A DNA stretch of 39,906 bases, from contig CAJTFB010000035.1 of the NCBI GenBank assembly GCA_910575665.1, positions 1 through 39,906 of the forward strand, in the 5' to 3' direction. Origin of the DNA: Eubacteriaceae bacterium (GTDB lineage: Bacteria > Bacillota > Clostridia > Lachnospirales > Lachnospiraceae). Under the pieces are notes generated by a model that was given only the letters and a program-made list of their open reading frames with translations, was not told the origin of the DNA and ran no database searches. Of this stretch, positions 26,684 to 35,565 are shown piece by piece (the first letter of the stretch is position 1; each line of letters opens with the position of its first letter). The position numbers and the translations under genes are program-made.

Positions 26684-27606
26684 GGCTTCACCACCTTAAC
26701 CCCGTCAAATACCTGCATCAGCACTTCGATCACGGTCATTCCTTCCGCCTTAGCTTTCGTCCCCAGCTTGACACGGTGGCCAAACACATCATAAATTACA
26801 TCCCTGACATCCTCTGGCACAACGTAATCCCTGCCCCTCATGACTGCCATCGCCTTCGCCATGCGCAGCAGCGCGATGCTGGCACGGGGACTCGCCCCCA
26901 GCAGGACATACACATTTTCCCTGGTCTGCTCGGTGAGCCTGACCACATAATCATACATTTCTTCACTGACGTAGCAGTTCTCTGTGCGCTGCTTTAATGC
27001 CTGCCACTCCGACACCGTCATGATCTCCCGGAGATCCAGGAGAGGTTTGGAACCATCATTTTTCAAAATATTTACCGCGTCCTCGTGAGCCGGATACCCC
27101 ATAGAAAGGCAGACCATAAAACGATCCAGCTGGGACTCCGGAAGCATCTGGGTACCCGATGAGCCCACCGGATTTTCCGTGGCGATCACCGTAAAGGGCA
27201 CAGGAAGCGGGTGCTCCACACCATCCACCGTCACTTTTTCCTCCTCCATCGCCTCTAAGAGCGCAGACTGTGTCTTTGGTGAGGTACGGTTGATCTCATC
27301 GGCAAGAAACAGATTGGCAAACACCGCCCCCTCCCGGTACTCAAAATCTTTTGTCTGGGCATTGTACATGGAAAAGCCCACGATATCACTGGGAAGTACA
27401 TCCGGTGTAAACTGAACTCTGCGATACGTCAGCGCCATGGCTTTGGCGATGGTCATCGCAAGCGTCGTCTTCCCCACACCGGGAATGTCCTCCAGCAAAA
27501 TGTGGCCTCCCGCCAGCATGGCACAGAGTACTTTGTCCACCACATCGGCTTTTCCTTTTACTACCTTATTGATCTCCCCCCGCAGCTGATCTAATTTTTC
27601 TGACAT
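26680..27606 (-). CDS. MoxR-family AAA+ ATPase
   Basis: A 308-residue cytosolic AAA+ ATPase. It shows Walker A PGVGKTTLAMTIAKA (about residues 40-55), the MoxR stretch RVQFTPDVLPSDIVGFSMYN, Walker B LFLADEINRTSPKTQSALLEAMEE, sensor 1 VIATENPVGSSG, and arginine-containing sensor 2 GASPRASIALLRMAKA. MoxR proteins act as chaperones that remodel partner complexes containing VWA-like proteins; the partner here is presumably the DUF58 protein. ATG start with GAGGGAAATGA upstream. It lies 28 bases after the glycosyltransferase gene. Confidence 0.94.
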   Translation of the reverse strand: MSEKLDQLRGEINKVVKGKADVVDKVLCAMLAGGHILLEDIPGVGKTTLAMTIAKAMALTYRRVQFTPDVLPSDIVGFSMYNAQTKDFEYREGAVFANLFLADEINRTSPKTQSALLEAMEEEKVTVDGVEHPLPVPFTVIATENPVGSSGTQMLPESQLDRFMVCLSMGYPAHEDAVNILKNDGSKPLLDLREIMTVSEWQALKQRTENCYVSEEMYDYVVRLTEQTRENVYVLLGASPRASIALLRMAKAMAVMRGRDYVVPEDVRDVIYDVFGHRVKLGTKAKAEGMTVIEVLMQVFDGVKVVKP

Positions 27607-27634
27607 TCATTTCCCTCATTTCCTGTTTTCTCTA

Positions 27635-28606
27635 TTATAAGTCCTGGAGTCCACTCAAAGTCAAGCACTCCTGATATTTTTCTTCTGCCAGTTCCGTCGT
27701 GCGGATATTCAAAACACTCTGGGTCTCGTGAACCGCATTATAATACCACATCGCCGCCTCGACGTAATCTTTTCTGGCAAAGAAATATTCTCCCAGCTCA
27801 TAGCACATCTCCGAGGAACCCTCCGACAGAAGATCCTTCAGGCACATTTTCAAAATGCCATGGCTGTCTCCCCGGAGTCTGGCCGCCCTCGCCGCAACGC
27901 ATGCCGCCTCCCGGACCTCATCCATGCTGCGGGAAGCATCTTCTGCCGATGCCACAAAAAAAGGCTCCGCTTCCAAAATGTCCGCATCTCCTCCTGATAT
28001 GAATAGCTCCATGGCATACATATGGTGCAGGCGCTTGGACAGCCGCATCCCTTTTTTGATCTGTTTTTGAAAGACCCGGAAATCCCTGCCGCTGTGAAGT
28101 GTTTCCGGCATGTGCTGAATACAGATCTCACTGTCATATACCACTGGATCGAGACGAACCATCTCGTGCACTGGCTCGATCCATACAAATTCCCGCTGTC
28201 TCTTATAGAGCTTCGGGCGATATTCCTCATCAAAGTTATATGCCGTTCCCTGGGACAGCTGGTTGCAGTACTTCATCTGAACAATTTCGATCTCCGGCAG
28301 AAGCAGCTCTTTGAGTTCCCGAAATCTCTGCCGGTTTTCCTCGTCCAAAACCTCGTCGGCATCCGCCGTATAAATATAATCTCTGGTGGCTTTGGAAAAA
28401 GAAAAGTTTCTTGCCGCTGAAAAATCCTCCACCCACTCAAAATCATAGATCCGATCGGTATACCTTGCCGCGATCTCTTTCGTTGCATCCGTGGACCCTG
28501 TGTCCACAATAATGATCTCATCCATCAGGTCGGCAATGCTGTCAAGGCATCTTGCCAGTACCTTCTCTTCATTTTTTACAATCATACAAAGACTAATCTC
28601 TATCAT
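27635..28606 (-). CDS. Family 2 glycosyltransferase with helical C-terminal region
   Basis: A 323-residue protein. The first 100 residues form a GT-A fold glycosyltransferase domain: ISLCMIVKNEEKVLARCLDSI, DEIIIVDTGSTDATKEIA, and the metal-binding motif YTADADEVLDEEN. The C-terminal half is helical and TPR-like (YELGEYFFARKDYVEAAMWYYNAV), as in the Bacillus SunS-related group of cytosolic glycosyltransferases. The donor and acceptor are unknown; protein or peptide glycosylation is possible. ATG at 28606 was chosen because it overlaps the recJ stop as ATGA and has AGAGGG upstream. Located between recJ and moxR. Confidence 0.88.
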   Translation of the reverse strand: MIEISLCMIVKNEEKVLARCLDSIADLMDEIIIVDTGSTDATKEIAARYTDRIYDFEWVEDFSAARNFSFSKATRDYIYTADADEVLDEENRQRFRELKELLLPEIEIVQMKYCNQLSQGTAYNFDEEYRPKLYKRQREFVWIEPVHEMVRLDPVVYDSEICIQHMPETLHSGRDFRVFQKQIKKGMRLSKRLHHMYAMELFISGGDADILEAEPFFVASAEDASRSMDEVREAACVAARAARLRGDSHGILKMCLKDLLSEGSSEMCYELGEYFFARKDYVEAAMWYYNAVHETQSVLNIRTTELAEEKYQECLTLSGLQDL

Positions 28607-30405
28607 CTGCCTGCCCTCTTTTCTTTTTCTGCCCTGCCTATTGATTCCGCCTTGTCCGTCTTCTGGCGGATCCGGCAAAAATCCGTCACCACGATCTGCA
28701 GAGTGCGAAATCCGCCGTATTCATTTACCGATGGATAATATGCCAGCCCAATATCCACCGCATTTTCTTTTCCGGCATAGAGTTTTTCCAGTTCCTCATC
28801 TCCCCACTCCTGACAGATCAACTTCTCAAACCCGTCTATATCATCAAAACAAATGGCATCGATGGTTGTGCCCGTTTCATTCGCCACCTTCATCGTCAGC
28901 ACATTGGCACGCTTTCCCCTTCTTGCCGCCCGCAGGATCCGAAAATGCTGTTCGGCAAAGACCGGCTTTGGATTGCCGCAGCCAAAGGGCTCCAGAACTT
29001 CAAGATCCGCGATCAGCTTCTCCGAAACATGTCCTACAGGAAGGGGAACATCGATATTTAACACCGGTATAAAATCTTCTGGCTGCAAACTGGCTTTTTC
29101 GTTGAGTCTTCGCTCCAGCTCCGGCAGATTCTCCTGGCGCATCGTCATCCCCGCTGCCATCCGGTGACCGCCAAACCGTACCATAAGATCGCTACATGCC
29201 ATCAACCCCTCAAACATATGATAGCTCTCGATGGAACGCCCGGACCCCTTCACAAGCCCTTCTCCCACGGAGGTAAAGACAATGACCGGATGATGATACG
29301 CCTCCTTGATCCTTCCCGCCACGATGCCCACCAGGCTCTCATGGCACTCCGGCAAATGCAGGATATAAACCGGCTGGCCGGTCTTCCCGCCCTGCTCCAG
29401 AAGTTCAAAGGCTGCTTCGGCCGCCTCCTCGGTCATCTGCTTTCTCGTCTCGTTGATCTCCTTTAATTCCTCCGCCAGCTCCAGTGCCTTTCTGCTATCG
29501 GTCTCTTTCAACAGAGCAAAAGCCTTCTCTACCGTATTGATACGCCCTGCCGCATTGAAGCAGGGACCAAGGACAAAGCCGATATGGTATGCCTTGATAT
29601 CTCTGCCAGAAAGCCCCTGCACATCTAAAAGCGCCCTCAGACCAACATTTTTTGTCCCTACTAGCTTTCCAAGACCGGCCTTTACCAGAACCCGGTTCTC
29701 TCCCTGCAACTCCATCACATCCGCCACCGTAGCGATCGCCACATATTCCAGCAGTTCTTCCCTTTTTTCCGCAGAAATTCCCATCTTCTCATACAGAGCG
29801 CTGATCAGCTGAAACGCCACTCCGGCTCCGCACAATCCCTTGAAAGGATAGGAACAATCCTCCCGCTTGGGATCCACCACGGCATCTGCCTCCGGCAGCT
29901 CTTTCTGTATCTCATGATGGTCGGTAACGATCACAGGCAGCCCCCGTTCTCTTGCATATCTGACCTCCTCCAGCGCCGCAATGCCGTTATCGCAGGTGAT
30001 AAGAAAAGAGGCCTTTTCTGCTGCCGCCTCATCCACAATGCGCCGGTTCAGCCCATAGCCCTCCTCGATCCGGTCAGGGGTAAAGATCCGGCTTTTGATC
30101 CCACAGGTTTCAAATCCTTTGTTTAAAATAAAGGCGGAAAAAATCCCATCACAGTCAAAATCCGAGGCGATAGCTCCGCAGCCTGCCTTATGTTCCAAAA
30201 TAATCTGAACCGCTTTATCCATATCGGCAAACAGCCAGGGCGAGTGCAGCTTCTCCAGGCCGCCCTTTAAATATGTATCCATTTCATCTTTCCCGCAGAT
30301 CCCCCGGTTTACCATACATCGTGCCGTCACTGGTGAAATCCCATAGCGCTCTGCCATGCCGCGAAAATCTCCCGGTTTTGTCTGCAGTATCCAACGTTTT
30401 TTCAT
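28603..30405 (-). CDS. recJ: Single-stranded-DNA-specific exonuclease RecJ
   Basis: 5'-3' single-strand DNA exonuclease used in recombination and mismatch or base-excision repair. The 600 residues carry the DHH-family motifs: FDCDGIFSAFIL (motif I, near residue 83), DNGIAALEEV, VTDHHEIQKELP (the DHH motif), and RFGGHRMAAGMTM of the DHHA1 domain near residue 400, followed by a C-terminal OB-like region. Length is at the short end of the 560-800 range of clostridial RecJ. ATG start with a GGAAAAGGGAAGGG stretch upstream. First gene of a five-gene operon running to 23179. Confidence 0.95.
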   Translation of the reverse strand: MKKRWILQTKPGDFRGMAERYGISPVTARCMVNRGICGKDEMDTYLKGGLEKLHSPWLFADMDKAVQIILEHKAGCGAIASDFDCDGIFSAFILNKGFETCGIKSRIFTPDRIEEGYGLNRRIVDEAAAEKASFLITCDNGIAALEEVRYARERGLPVIVTDHHEIQKELPEADAVVDPKREDCSYPFKGLCGAGVAFQLISALYEKMGISAEKREELLEYVAIATVADVMELQGENRVLVKAGLGKLVGTKNVGLRALLDVQGLSGRDIKAYHIGFVLGPCFNAAGRINTVEKAFALLKETDSRKALELAEELKEINETRKQMTEEAAEAAFELLEQGGKTGQPVYILHLPECHESLVGIVAGRIKEAYHHPVIVFTSVGEGLVKGSGRSIESYHMFEGLMACSDLMVRFGGHRMAAGMTMRQENLPELERRLNEKASLQPEDFIPVLNIDVPLPVGHVSEKLIADLEVLEPFGCGNPKPVFAEQHFRILRAARRGKRANVLTMKVANETGTTIDAICFDDIDGFEKLICQEWGDEELEKLYAGKENAVDIGLAYYPSVNEYGGFRTLQIVVTDFCRIRQKTDKAESIGRAEKEKRAGR

Positions 30406-30481
30406 CCCTTCCCTTTTCCTTTCTTTCGCCCATTGGCGCCAATTCCATAATTTAAATTTATTTTACCATATGCCTAAGAAA

Positions 30482-30522
30482 AAAACAAAAAGATCCGTCT
30501 GGAATGACGAATCTTTTTTTTG
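30482..30522 (-). terminator. Terminator of the C39-like peptidase gene (now displaced)
   Basis: On the minus strand AGATTCGTC pairs with GACGGATCT around ATTCCA, followed by TTTTTGTTTTTTT. An A/T-run on both sides could let it work in either direction. It now lies beyond the 274-base element at 30536-30809, which separates it from the peptidase stop. Confidence 0.75.
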
Positions 30523-30535
30523 GCACACTTGCCTA

Positions 30536-30809
30536 TAGCTCGACGGCACCAATTTGAACCCTGCCTCCGACTTGTGATTTTCCAATTTGCTACGTCAACG
30601 TCAATCAACGTACCTCCAGTACGGTTTCATTCCGTTTCCTTGTAAATTGGAAAATCACAAGAGGAGGTCGGAGATTTCGGATTGTGATAGCAACAAAATA
30701 GCTAGGCGCTTGAATGAGGCGATGCGGTGGTATCGCTGAATGAAAGCAACAACGCTATTTTTCTGCTAGCGCAGAACGAAACAGGGTTCAAATTGGCGCC
30801 GTCGAGCTA
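30536..30809. mobile_element. MITE-like element with 28-bp terminal inverted repeats
   Basis: A 274-base non-coding element. Positions 30536-30563 and 30782-30809 are 28-base inverted copies with one mismatch, both beginning TAGCTCGACGGC. Inside, 30571-30588 and 30644-30661 form a second, perfect 18-base inverted repeat (CTTGTGATTTTCCAATTT). Both outer ends carry TA, which could be the duplicated target of an IS630/Tc1-type transposase; this is inference. A matching end occurs at 39698 in the same window. It fills the 412-base gap between recJ and the peptidase together with the terminator. Confidence 0.85.
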
Positions 30810-30817
30810 AATCTATA

Positions 30818-31789
30818 TTAATATCCCTTTTTCCATTGGTATGACCACACACTTTTCATCTGCGCTACAACTTGCTGAGGATCCCATTTCTTCCTGCTGT
30901 TTACCTGGCTGTTCGGATCACACAGAGTAAGCTTTCCTTCCTTGCTGATACCTGTCAGTACAATAAAGTGCCCTTTATATGTGAAATCACCAGGCTTCAT
31001 ACTACAGATAACAGGATTTCCCCGCTCTAATCTGCTGCGGATCATCTCCCACTGCAGCGGAAGACGCTCCACGTTAAGACCAAGTTCTTCTGCTCCCCTT
31101 CCCATAAGTTCCCAGCTGGTGCCAACTCCATCCACCCAGAAACCATTTACTTCACTATAGGAAGCCATCCACGCCGGATCGTATTTGGTATCTCCGGTAA
31201 GTCCCATGAGCACCATCGAGAGAGCGACCGGTCCACATCCGCCGATCCCCACAATACTGTTCCCATAAGAAATATAACCCCAACGTTTGTCCCATTGTAT
31301 AAATAACGGAATCTCTCCCCGAACCACCTCTTCTGTGATCTCGATCTCCTTATTCTTCCACTTCTTCCGCTCCGGGTAGCCCAGCACAAAATCCATCGTC
31401 TCCGGGTACTGGATCAGTGTCTCGATCAATTTATCCGGATAATCTGTCCGGTTCTTTGCGATCTCATACACTCTTTCATCTTTCTGATAGCGCTGAAGAA
31501 GTTCAATCTGATAGGGATCGTTTCGGAGAAGCTGGCGGATATCACCGCCTTTATTCTGCTGCATCGGTTTTTCCGCTTTTGTCAAAGTTTCCACCGTATC
31601 TTCCTTCGCATTCCCACTTCCCTCATCCCCTTCCTCTTGCGCTCTGGCTGCTCCGCTCTCATATTCCGCCCGGTTTGTGCATGCTGCAATTCCCACGACG
31701 ACCAGCACTAGAAGAATAAACAAGATGCGTCCCCAGCGTATACGATTACGCCCCCTGCCATATATTCTTTTTGCTCTCTTTCTGCCCAT
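30818..31789 (-). CDS. Exported C39-like (papain-fold) cysteine peptidase
   Basis: A 323-residue protein with a very basic N-terminus, one membrane segment (ILFILLVLVVVGIAA, about 23-38), a linker rich in Glu/Gly, and a C-terminal peptidase_C39_2 domain from about residue 165. The likely catalytic Cys is in GIGGCGPVALSMVLMGLTG, His in YKGHFIVLTGI and Asp in LCDPNSQVN. Such proteins are anchored outside the cell and are usually annotated as C39-family peptidases of unknown substrate. The ATG at 31789 was preferred over a GTG three codons earlier because GGAG lies 8 bases upstream. It is 87 bases downstream of a two-component operon in the opposite sense of order, and may have its own promoter. 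Confidence 0.85.
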   Translation of the reverse strand: MGRKRAKRIYGRGRNRIRWGRILFILLVLVVVGIAACTNRAEYESGAARAQEEGDEGSGNAKEDTVETLTKAEKPMQQNKGGDIRQLLRNDPYQIELLQRYQKDERVYEIAKNRTDYPDKLIETLIQYPETMDFVLGYPERKKWKNKEIEITEEVVRGEIPLFIQWDKRWGYISYGNSIVGIGGCGPVALSMVLMGLTGDTKYDPAWMASYSEVNGFWVDGVGTSWELMGRGAEELGLNVERLPLQWEMIRSRLERGNPVICSMKPGDFTYKGHFIVLTGISKEGKLTLCDPNSQVNSRKKWDPQQVVAQMKSVWSYQWKKGY

Positions 31790-31834
31790 CCTGACCACTC
31801 CTGTCCTTTGTTGATATAGACAGGATAACCCGGC

Positions 31835-31843
31835 ATTGTATCA
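31835..31843 (-). promoter_or_regulatory. Possible extended -10 promoter of the C39-like peptidase gene
   Basis: On the minus strand TGATACAAT fits an extended -10 element (TGnTATAAT) about 45 bases before the start. No clear -35 box. Confidence 0.4.
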
Positions 31844-31876
31844 TAATTGTTTCATTCAAAGATACTATTATATTTT

Positions 31877-32602
31877 TTAGTAGCTTTTTTTATAAGAACC
31901 ATTTTGTTGGATTTTTCCTTTATAATTTTCACCTATTCCTATATTTCCTGTATAGCCTAAGTATTCATAGGCAAAGATCCCCGTGACAAAATCATACACT
32001 CCTAACATATCCGGCGGGGAAAAATATATAGACTCTATAAGACCCTCCATCCCCAGGTAATTACAATATCCTTTCCTCATCCTCTCAATGGGAAGTTCCG
32101 TATCCTTACTGTACAAGCTAAAATAAACTACTTTCCCGCTCTCTTCCTCGATGGCCGCCCGCAGCGTCATGGTACCGTCTTTACCAAGCATGTCCATCTT
32201 CCAGATATACATATATTCTTCTGGATTATTTGTATTGATCACAAAATCCCGCTCCAGGATCAAACTATCATATTGAGGACGAAACTTTTTGGGCAGAGCT
32301 TTTGCTTTTTTCAGCAAAGAAATCTCCTGCCGCAGCACCTCCTCCAGATCACTTTTCTCATTCGTACTCTGGCTCACTGGAATCAATTCCAGACTTGACG
32401 GCTGAAAATAGATCAATTCCAGTTTATTCTTAAAAGGGATTTGGGCATTTGCCTGAATCACGATATCCTCTTTCCCCACTACTGTCTCCTTTGTTCTCTG
32501 GTTGTCACTCAGCGCAAAAAGCCTGGGAGGCAGATAAAAACATACGGCTGTGATTACCAGGAACAAGAAAAACACCGTGATGGACATAACATATTTTTTC
32601 AA
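31877..32602 (-). CDS. Membrane-anchored hypothetical protein of a two-component operon
   Basis: I do not recognise this 241-residue protein. It has a single N-terminal membrane anchor (residues 4-25, VMSITVFFLFLVITAVCFYL) and then an extracytoplasmic domain with no cysteine-lipid box of standard form. The start is TTG at 32602, sharing bases with the kinase stop (TTGA) and preceded by GGAGG, so it is translated together with the histidine kinase. The position resembles accessory proteins that tune a sensor kinase, such as YycH/YycI, but no sequence similarity to them is visible to me. It might sense an external signal or inhibit the kinase; this is inference. Confidence 0.7.
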   Translation of the reverse strand: MKKYVMSITVFFLFLVITAVCFYLPPRLFALSDNQRTKETVVGKEDIVIQANAQIPFKNKLELIYFQPSSLELIPVSQSTNEKSDLEEVLRQEISLLKKAKALPKKFRPQYDSLILERDFVINTNNPEEYMYIWKMDMLGKDGTMTLRAAIEEESGKVVYFSLYSKDTELPIERMRKGYCNYLGMEGLIESIYFSPPDMLGVYDFVTGIFAYEYLGYTGNIGIGENYKGKIQQNGSYKKSY

Positions 32603-34023
32603 CTTCTTTCCTCCTCTGCTTCTAAAGTATCTTCAGGATCACCCACATTCGCAGGAAACCGGATCTTTACCCGGGTTCCCTCTCCCTGACGGCTCTCAAA
32701 ATTCATTGTTGCCTCATGCAGATCCAAAATCTTCTGACAGATGGCGAGCCCCAGCCCCGCACCACCCTGGCGGCGGCTTCTGGACTTATCTACCATGTAA
32801 AATGCCTCGGTGATCCTCACCAGTTCTTCCTCCGGAATCCCCTGGCCATTGTCACACACTTCAATCTCATAGTCATTTTCCATCGCTTTACCATTCAACA
32901 CGATGACCGTTGCGTTACTCTTCGCCGCATTATCTGCCAAATTAATGAAAACCGAGTACAGCAGCTCCGGTTCTCCACACAAAGTTCCCTCTTCCGCCGA
33001 AACCACCAGATTTTTCCCCTTACTCTCCATGACCGGCATCAGCATTCCCTGGATTTCCTGCAAAAAATCCAAAGCATTTATTTTACATAGCTGCAGCTCG
33101 CTTTTTTCTAAAACGATCAGATCCAGCAGACGGAATGACAAGGTCTCCAGCCGCTTTCCTTCTTTAAAAATATAATTGGCACACAAAAACTGCTGCTCTT
33201 CCGTCTGACGATTGGAACGCAGCAGGTCCGCATATCCGATAATAGAGGTGAGGGGGGTTTTCAATTCATGGGCAAAACTTCCAATAAATTCCTCCTGTCT
33301 CTCCGCCGCGTCCTCCAGCTCCTGAATTTTACCTGCCAGGCTGTCCGCCATACGATTGAAATCCGCTCCCAGACGGCTGATCTCATCCCCTCCCCGGATG
33401 CGGATCCGGTGTTCCAGATCCCCTCCAGCGATCCGTCCCGCACTCCGGGAAATTTTTTTGATCGGTCGGACGATACATCCAGCCAAAATCAGACTGACCA
33501 ACCCGTCCAGAAGAAGAAAAAGTATGAGAAACCGATGGTAGATCTGTATCTCTTCCTGCCGTTTTATAAAAAGATCTGTGACATCATGAAAAAGTACTGC
33601 CTGATACACTATATCCTCCACTGTAACCCGACTTTTTACCTGAATATAGTAGTTTCCCTCATAATTTACAAGCCGTCTTGTCATCCCTTCTGCTTCTGCC
33701 TTCACCTCTATCTTGTTTTTTGGAAAAGATGTGTTGGAATACAAAATGGTACCATCTTCTTTTTGTATATGCACCTGTATATTTTCCATCAACAATTCAT
33801 CGGCGAGGACGGCAATCTGTCGGTCTGCATCTTCTTCCTTTGAGACTCCTACCATATAATTTCCAAACTCATGCAAAAACAGCTGATCCACATTGATCGC
33901 CCCATCCACTGCCTGCTCATACCCAGATTGAAAAAGGGCAGAGATCAAAAAATACCCTGCCAGACAAAATGTTACGATCATCGTGATCACAGTTGAAAAA
34001 AACAATTTCCATGTAATTTTCAA
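32599..34023 (-). CDS. Sensor histidine kinase
   Basis: A 474-residue membrane kinase. Two membrane segments (about 7-30 and 165-187) flank an extracytoplasmic sensor domain of about 135 residues. HAMP follows (IVRPIKKISRSAGRIAGGDLEHRI), then the phospho-acceptor box FAHELKTPLTSIIGYADLLR with its His. The ATPase domain has NLADNAAKS (N box), EVCDNGQGIPEEEL (G1) and GGAGLGLAICQKI (G2). The start is TTG at 34023 with GGAGG 9 bases upstream inside the response regulator's last codons; the regulator's stop is 4 bases away. Signal unknown. It pairs with the OmpR-type regulator just upstream. Confidence 0.93.
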   Translation of the reverse strand: MKITWKLFFSTVITMIVTFCLAGYFLISALFQSGYEQAVDGAINVDQLFLHEFGNYMVGVSKEEDADRQIAVLADELLMENIQVHIQKEDGTILYSNTSFPKNKIEVKAEAEGMTRRLVNYEGNYYIQVKSRVTVEDIVYQAVLFHDVTDLFIKRQEEIQIYHRFLILFLLLDGLVSLILAGCIVRPIKKISRSAGRIAGGDLEHRIRIRGGDEISRLGADFNRMADSLAGKIQELEDAAERQEEFIGSFAHELKTPLTSIIGYADLLRSNRQTEEQQFLCANYIFKEGKRLETLSFRLLDLIVLEKSELQLCKINALDFLQEIQGMLMPVMESKGKNLVVSAEEGTLCGEPELLYSVFINLADNAAKSNATVIVLNGKAMENDYEIEVCDNGQGIPEEELVRITEAFYMVDKSRSRRQGGAGLGLAICQKILDLHEATMNFESRQGEGTRVKIRFPANVGDPEDTLEAEEERS

Positions 34024-34027
34024 GGAT

Positions 34028-34681
34028 CTATACCTCCAATCTGTACCCGATCTTATAGATGGTTTTTATCTTTTCTTCCCAGCCCAGTTTCCTTTTGAGG
34101 CGCTGCACATGAAGATCTACGGTTCTGCTTTCCCCAGTATAATCCTTTTCCCATATTCTTTCATAAATCACATCACGAAACAATGCAATATTTTTGTTCT
34201 TTATAAACATAATTAGAAGTTCATATTCTTTATTGGTTAAACGCACCACCTTTTTATCTTTTTTTACAGTCCGGGAACGGGTATCTACTTCCACTTCCTC
34301 CACCCGCAAATATTGTTCATTTTTATCGTATCGACGGAGCACTACCTCCACCCGTGCCAGCAATTCCACAATCTCAAAGGGCTTTGTCAGATAATCCTCT
34401 GCCCCCATCTCAAGCCCCTTTACCGTATCCTCAACATTCGACTTTGCCGTCAGGAATATAACTGGAATCCCCATCGGCTGAATGTATTCCATCAATTCAT
34501 AACCATCCACTTTTGGCAGCATAATATCCAGCAGTACTAGATCATAGTACTCTTCTTCCAGTTTGTCCGCTGCCTCCATTCCGTCAAATACACACTCACA
34601 TTGATACCCCGCTTTCTCCAGACTCATGGATATGAGATTGGAGATGGGCACTTCATCTTCTACAATCAGTATTTTTATCAT
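34028..34681 (-). CDS. OmpR/PhoB-family response regulator
   Basis: A 217-residue transcription factor. The receiver domain has the acidic pair at residues 9-10 (VEDE), the phospho-accepting Asp52 in DLVLLDIMLPKVDGYEL and Lys in LTKPFEIVELLARV. A winged-helix DNA-binding domain follows (LTNKEYELLIMFIKNKNIALFRDVIYERIW...RTVDLHVQRLKRKLG). I chose the ATG at 34681 because GGAGGG lies 5 bases upstream. It heads the regulator-kinase-hypothetical operon. Targets are unknown; the nearby C39-like peptidase gene is a possible one. Confidence 0.94.
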   Translation of the reverse strand: MIKILIVEDEVPISNLISMSLEKAGYQCECVFDGMEAADKLEEEYYDLVLLDIMLPKVDGYELMEYIQPMGIPVIFLTAKSNVEDTVKGLEMGAEDYLTKPFEIVELLARVEVVLRRYDKNEQYLRVEEVEVDTRSRTVKKDKKVVRLTNKEYELLIMFIKNKNIALFRDVIYERIWEKDYTGESRTVDLHVQRLKRKLGWEEKIKTIYKIGYRLEV

Positions 34682-34778
34682 TTCGCCCTCCATTCCAAAA
34701 GGTTCCCCTTATATCACGCATCGAGAGAAAAGAATATCACATATTTGTATCAAAAGTGTTTCATAGAAACATAGCAGA

Positions 34779-35561
34779 CTATTCAACCTGAAATTTCATT
34801 ACAGCTTTTATGTATAGTGACTCACATATTTTAAGGATTTCTTCTCTTGTTTTTCCTTGTAACTGTTTAACAAATAATTCCACAATATAATGATTATATT
34901 CCATATTTGTATAATAGCCCTGATGATCAATGGTATCTTTTAAAAAAATAGCCAATTGTTTCGTTTTTTCTCTTTCTCCATTTAATCGAAACCGTCTTAT
35001 ATGATCTTCAATAAATTCTATTTCCTGTTCCGAATACTGATATTTATTACTTGGCTGAAACCTGGACTGCAACACATCATATTGCAATCTTAATGGATTT
35101 TTAGTATCCTCTCCCCATACCCCGCCAGGCTGTAGTATAATATGTGCTGTTCTATTTTTCAGGTATGCTGATTTTATTCTCAAATATTTGCTACAAGGAA
35201 CTGTACAATTGGGTTTACAGTTTCCTTTCTCAAAAACCCGTATTTCATCATCAGAAATTATTCTAAACTGTTGTTCTTTCTTTTTATAACTTAAATTACA
35301 TTTACTGCATACAATCCCTATATTAGGTGTACATTGTTCCAACTTCAGGGAATAATCCTTCTCTACCGCATGTTCCAGGTGGCCCGTCCCAATCCCGTCT
35401 ATCACTATTCTTCTGTAACAATACATACAATATCCTCTACTGGCCCTTTCAAGAACACTTCTCAAATTCCCTTTCGATTTTTCTGAGGAATATCCATATT
35501 GTACATTTTCTTCATATTCAACCAAAAAGTCTGGTATATCAATTATGGGCAAATTATCCAC
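34779..35561 (-). CDS. HNH endonuclease-like protein of a putative defence operon
   Basis: A 260-residue cytosolic protein. Residues about 44-95 fit an HNH nuclease: CMYC, then HLEH with the catalytic-type histidine, then Asn in TPNIGIVCSKCNLSYKKK with the second zinc CxxC. A further cysteine cluster follows (NCKPNCTVPCSKYL). The C-terminal half is helical and unassigned. This layout recalls PtuB/TIGR02646 HNH proteins that pair with ABC-type ATPases in Septu and retron defence systems; the resemblance is by motif and context only. The start is GTG at 35561, 4 bases after the ATPase stop, with AAGGAG upstream. AT-rich coding. Confidence 0.78.
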   Translation of the reverse strand: MDNLPIIDIPDFLVEYEENVQYGYSSEKSKGNLRSVLERASRGYCMYCYRRIVIDGIGTGHLEHAVEKDYSLKLEQCTPNIGIVCSKCNLSYKKKEQQFRIISDDEIRVFEKGNCKPNCTVPCSKYLRIKSAYLKNRTAHIILQPGGVWGEDTKNPLRLQYDVLQSRFQPSNKYQYSEQEIEFIEDHIRRFRLNGEREKTKQLAIFLKDTIDHQGYYTNMEYNHYIVELFVKQLQGKTREEILKICESLYIKAVMKFQVE

Positions 35562-35565
35562 TACA

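Noticed and set aside
30818-31789. C39-like peptidase as the leader peptidase of the RiPP locus
   Set aside because: It is about 8 kb away behind a terminator and another operon, has a membrane anchor placing it outside the cell, and is not fused to a transporter.
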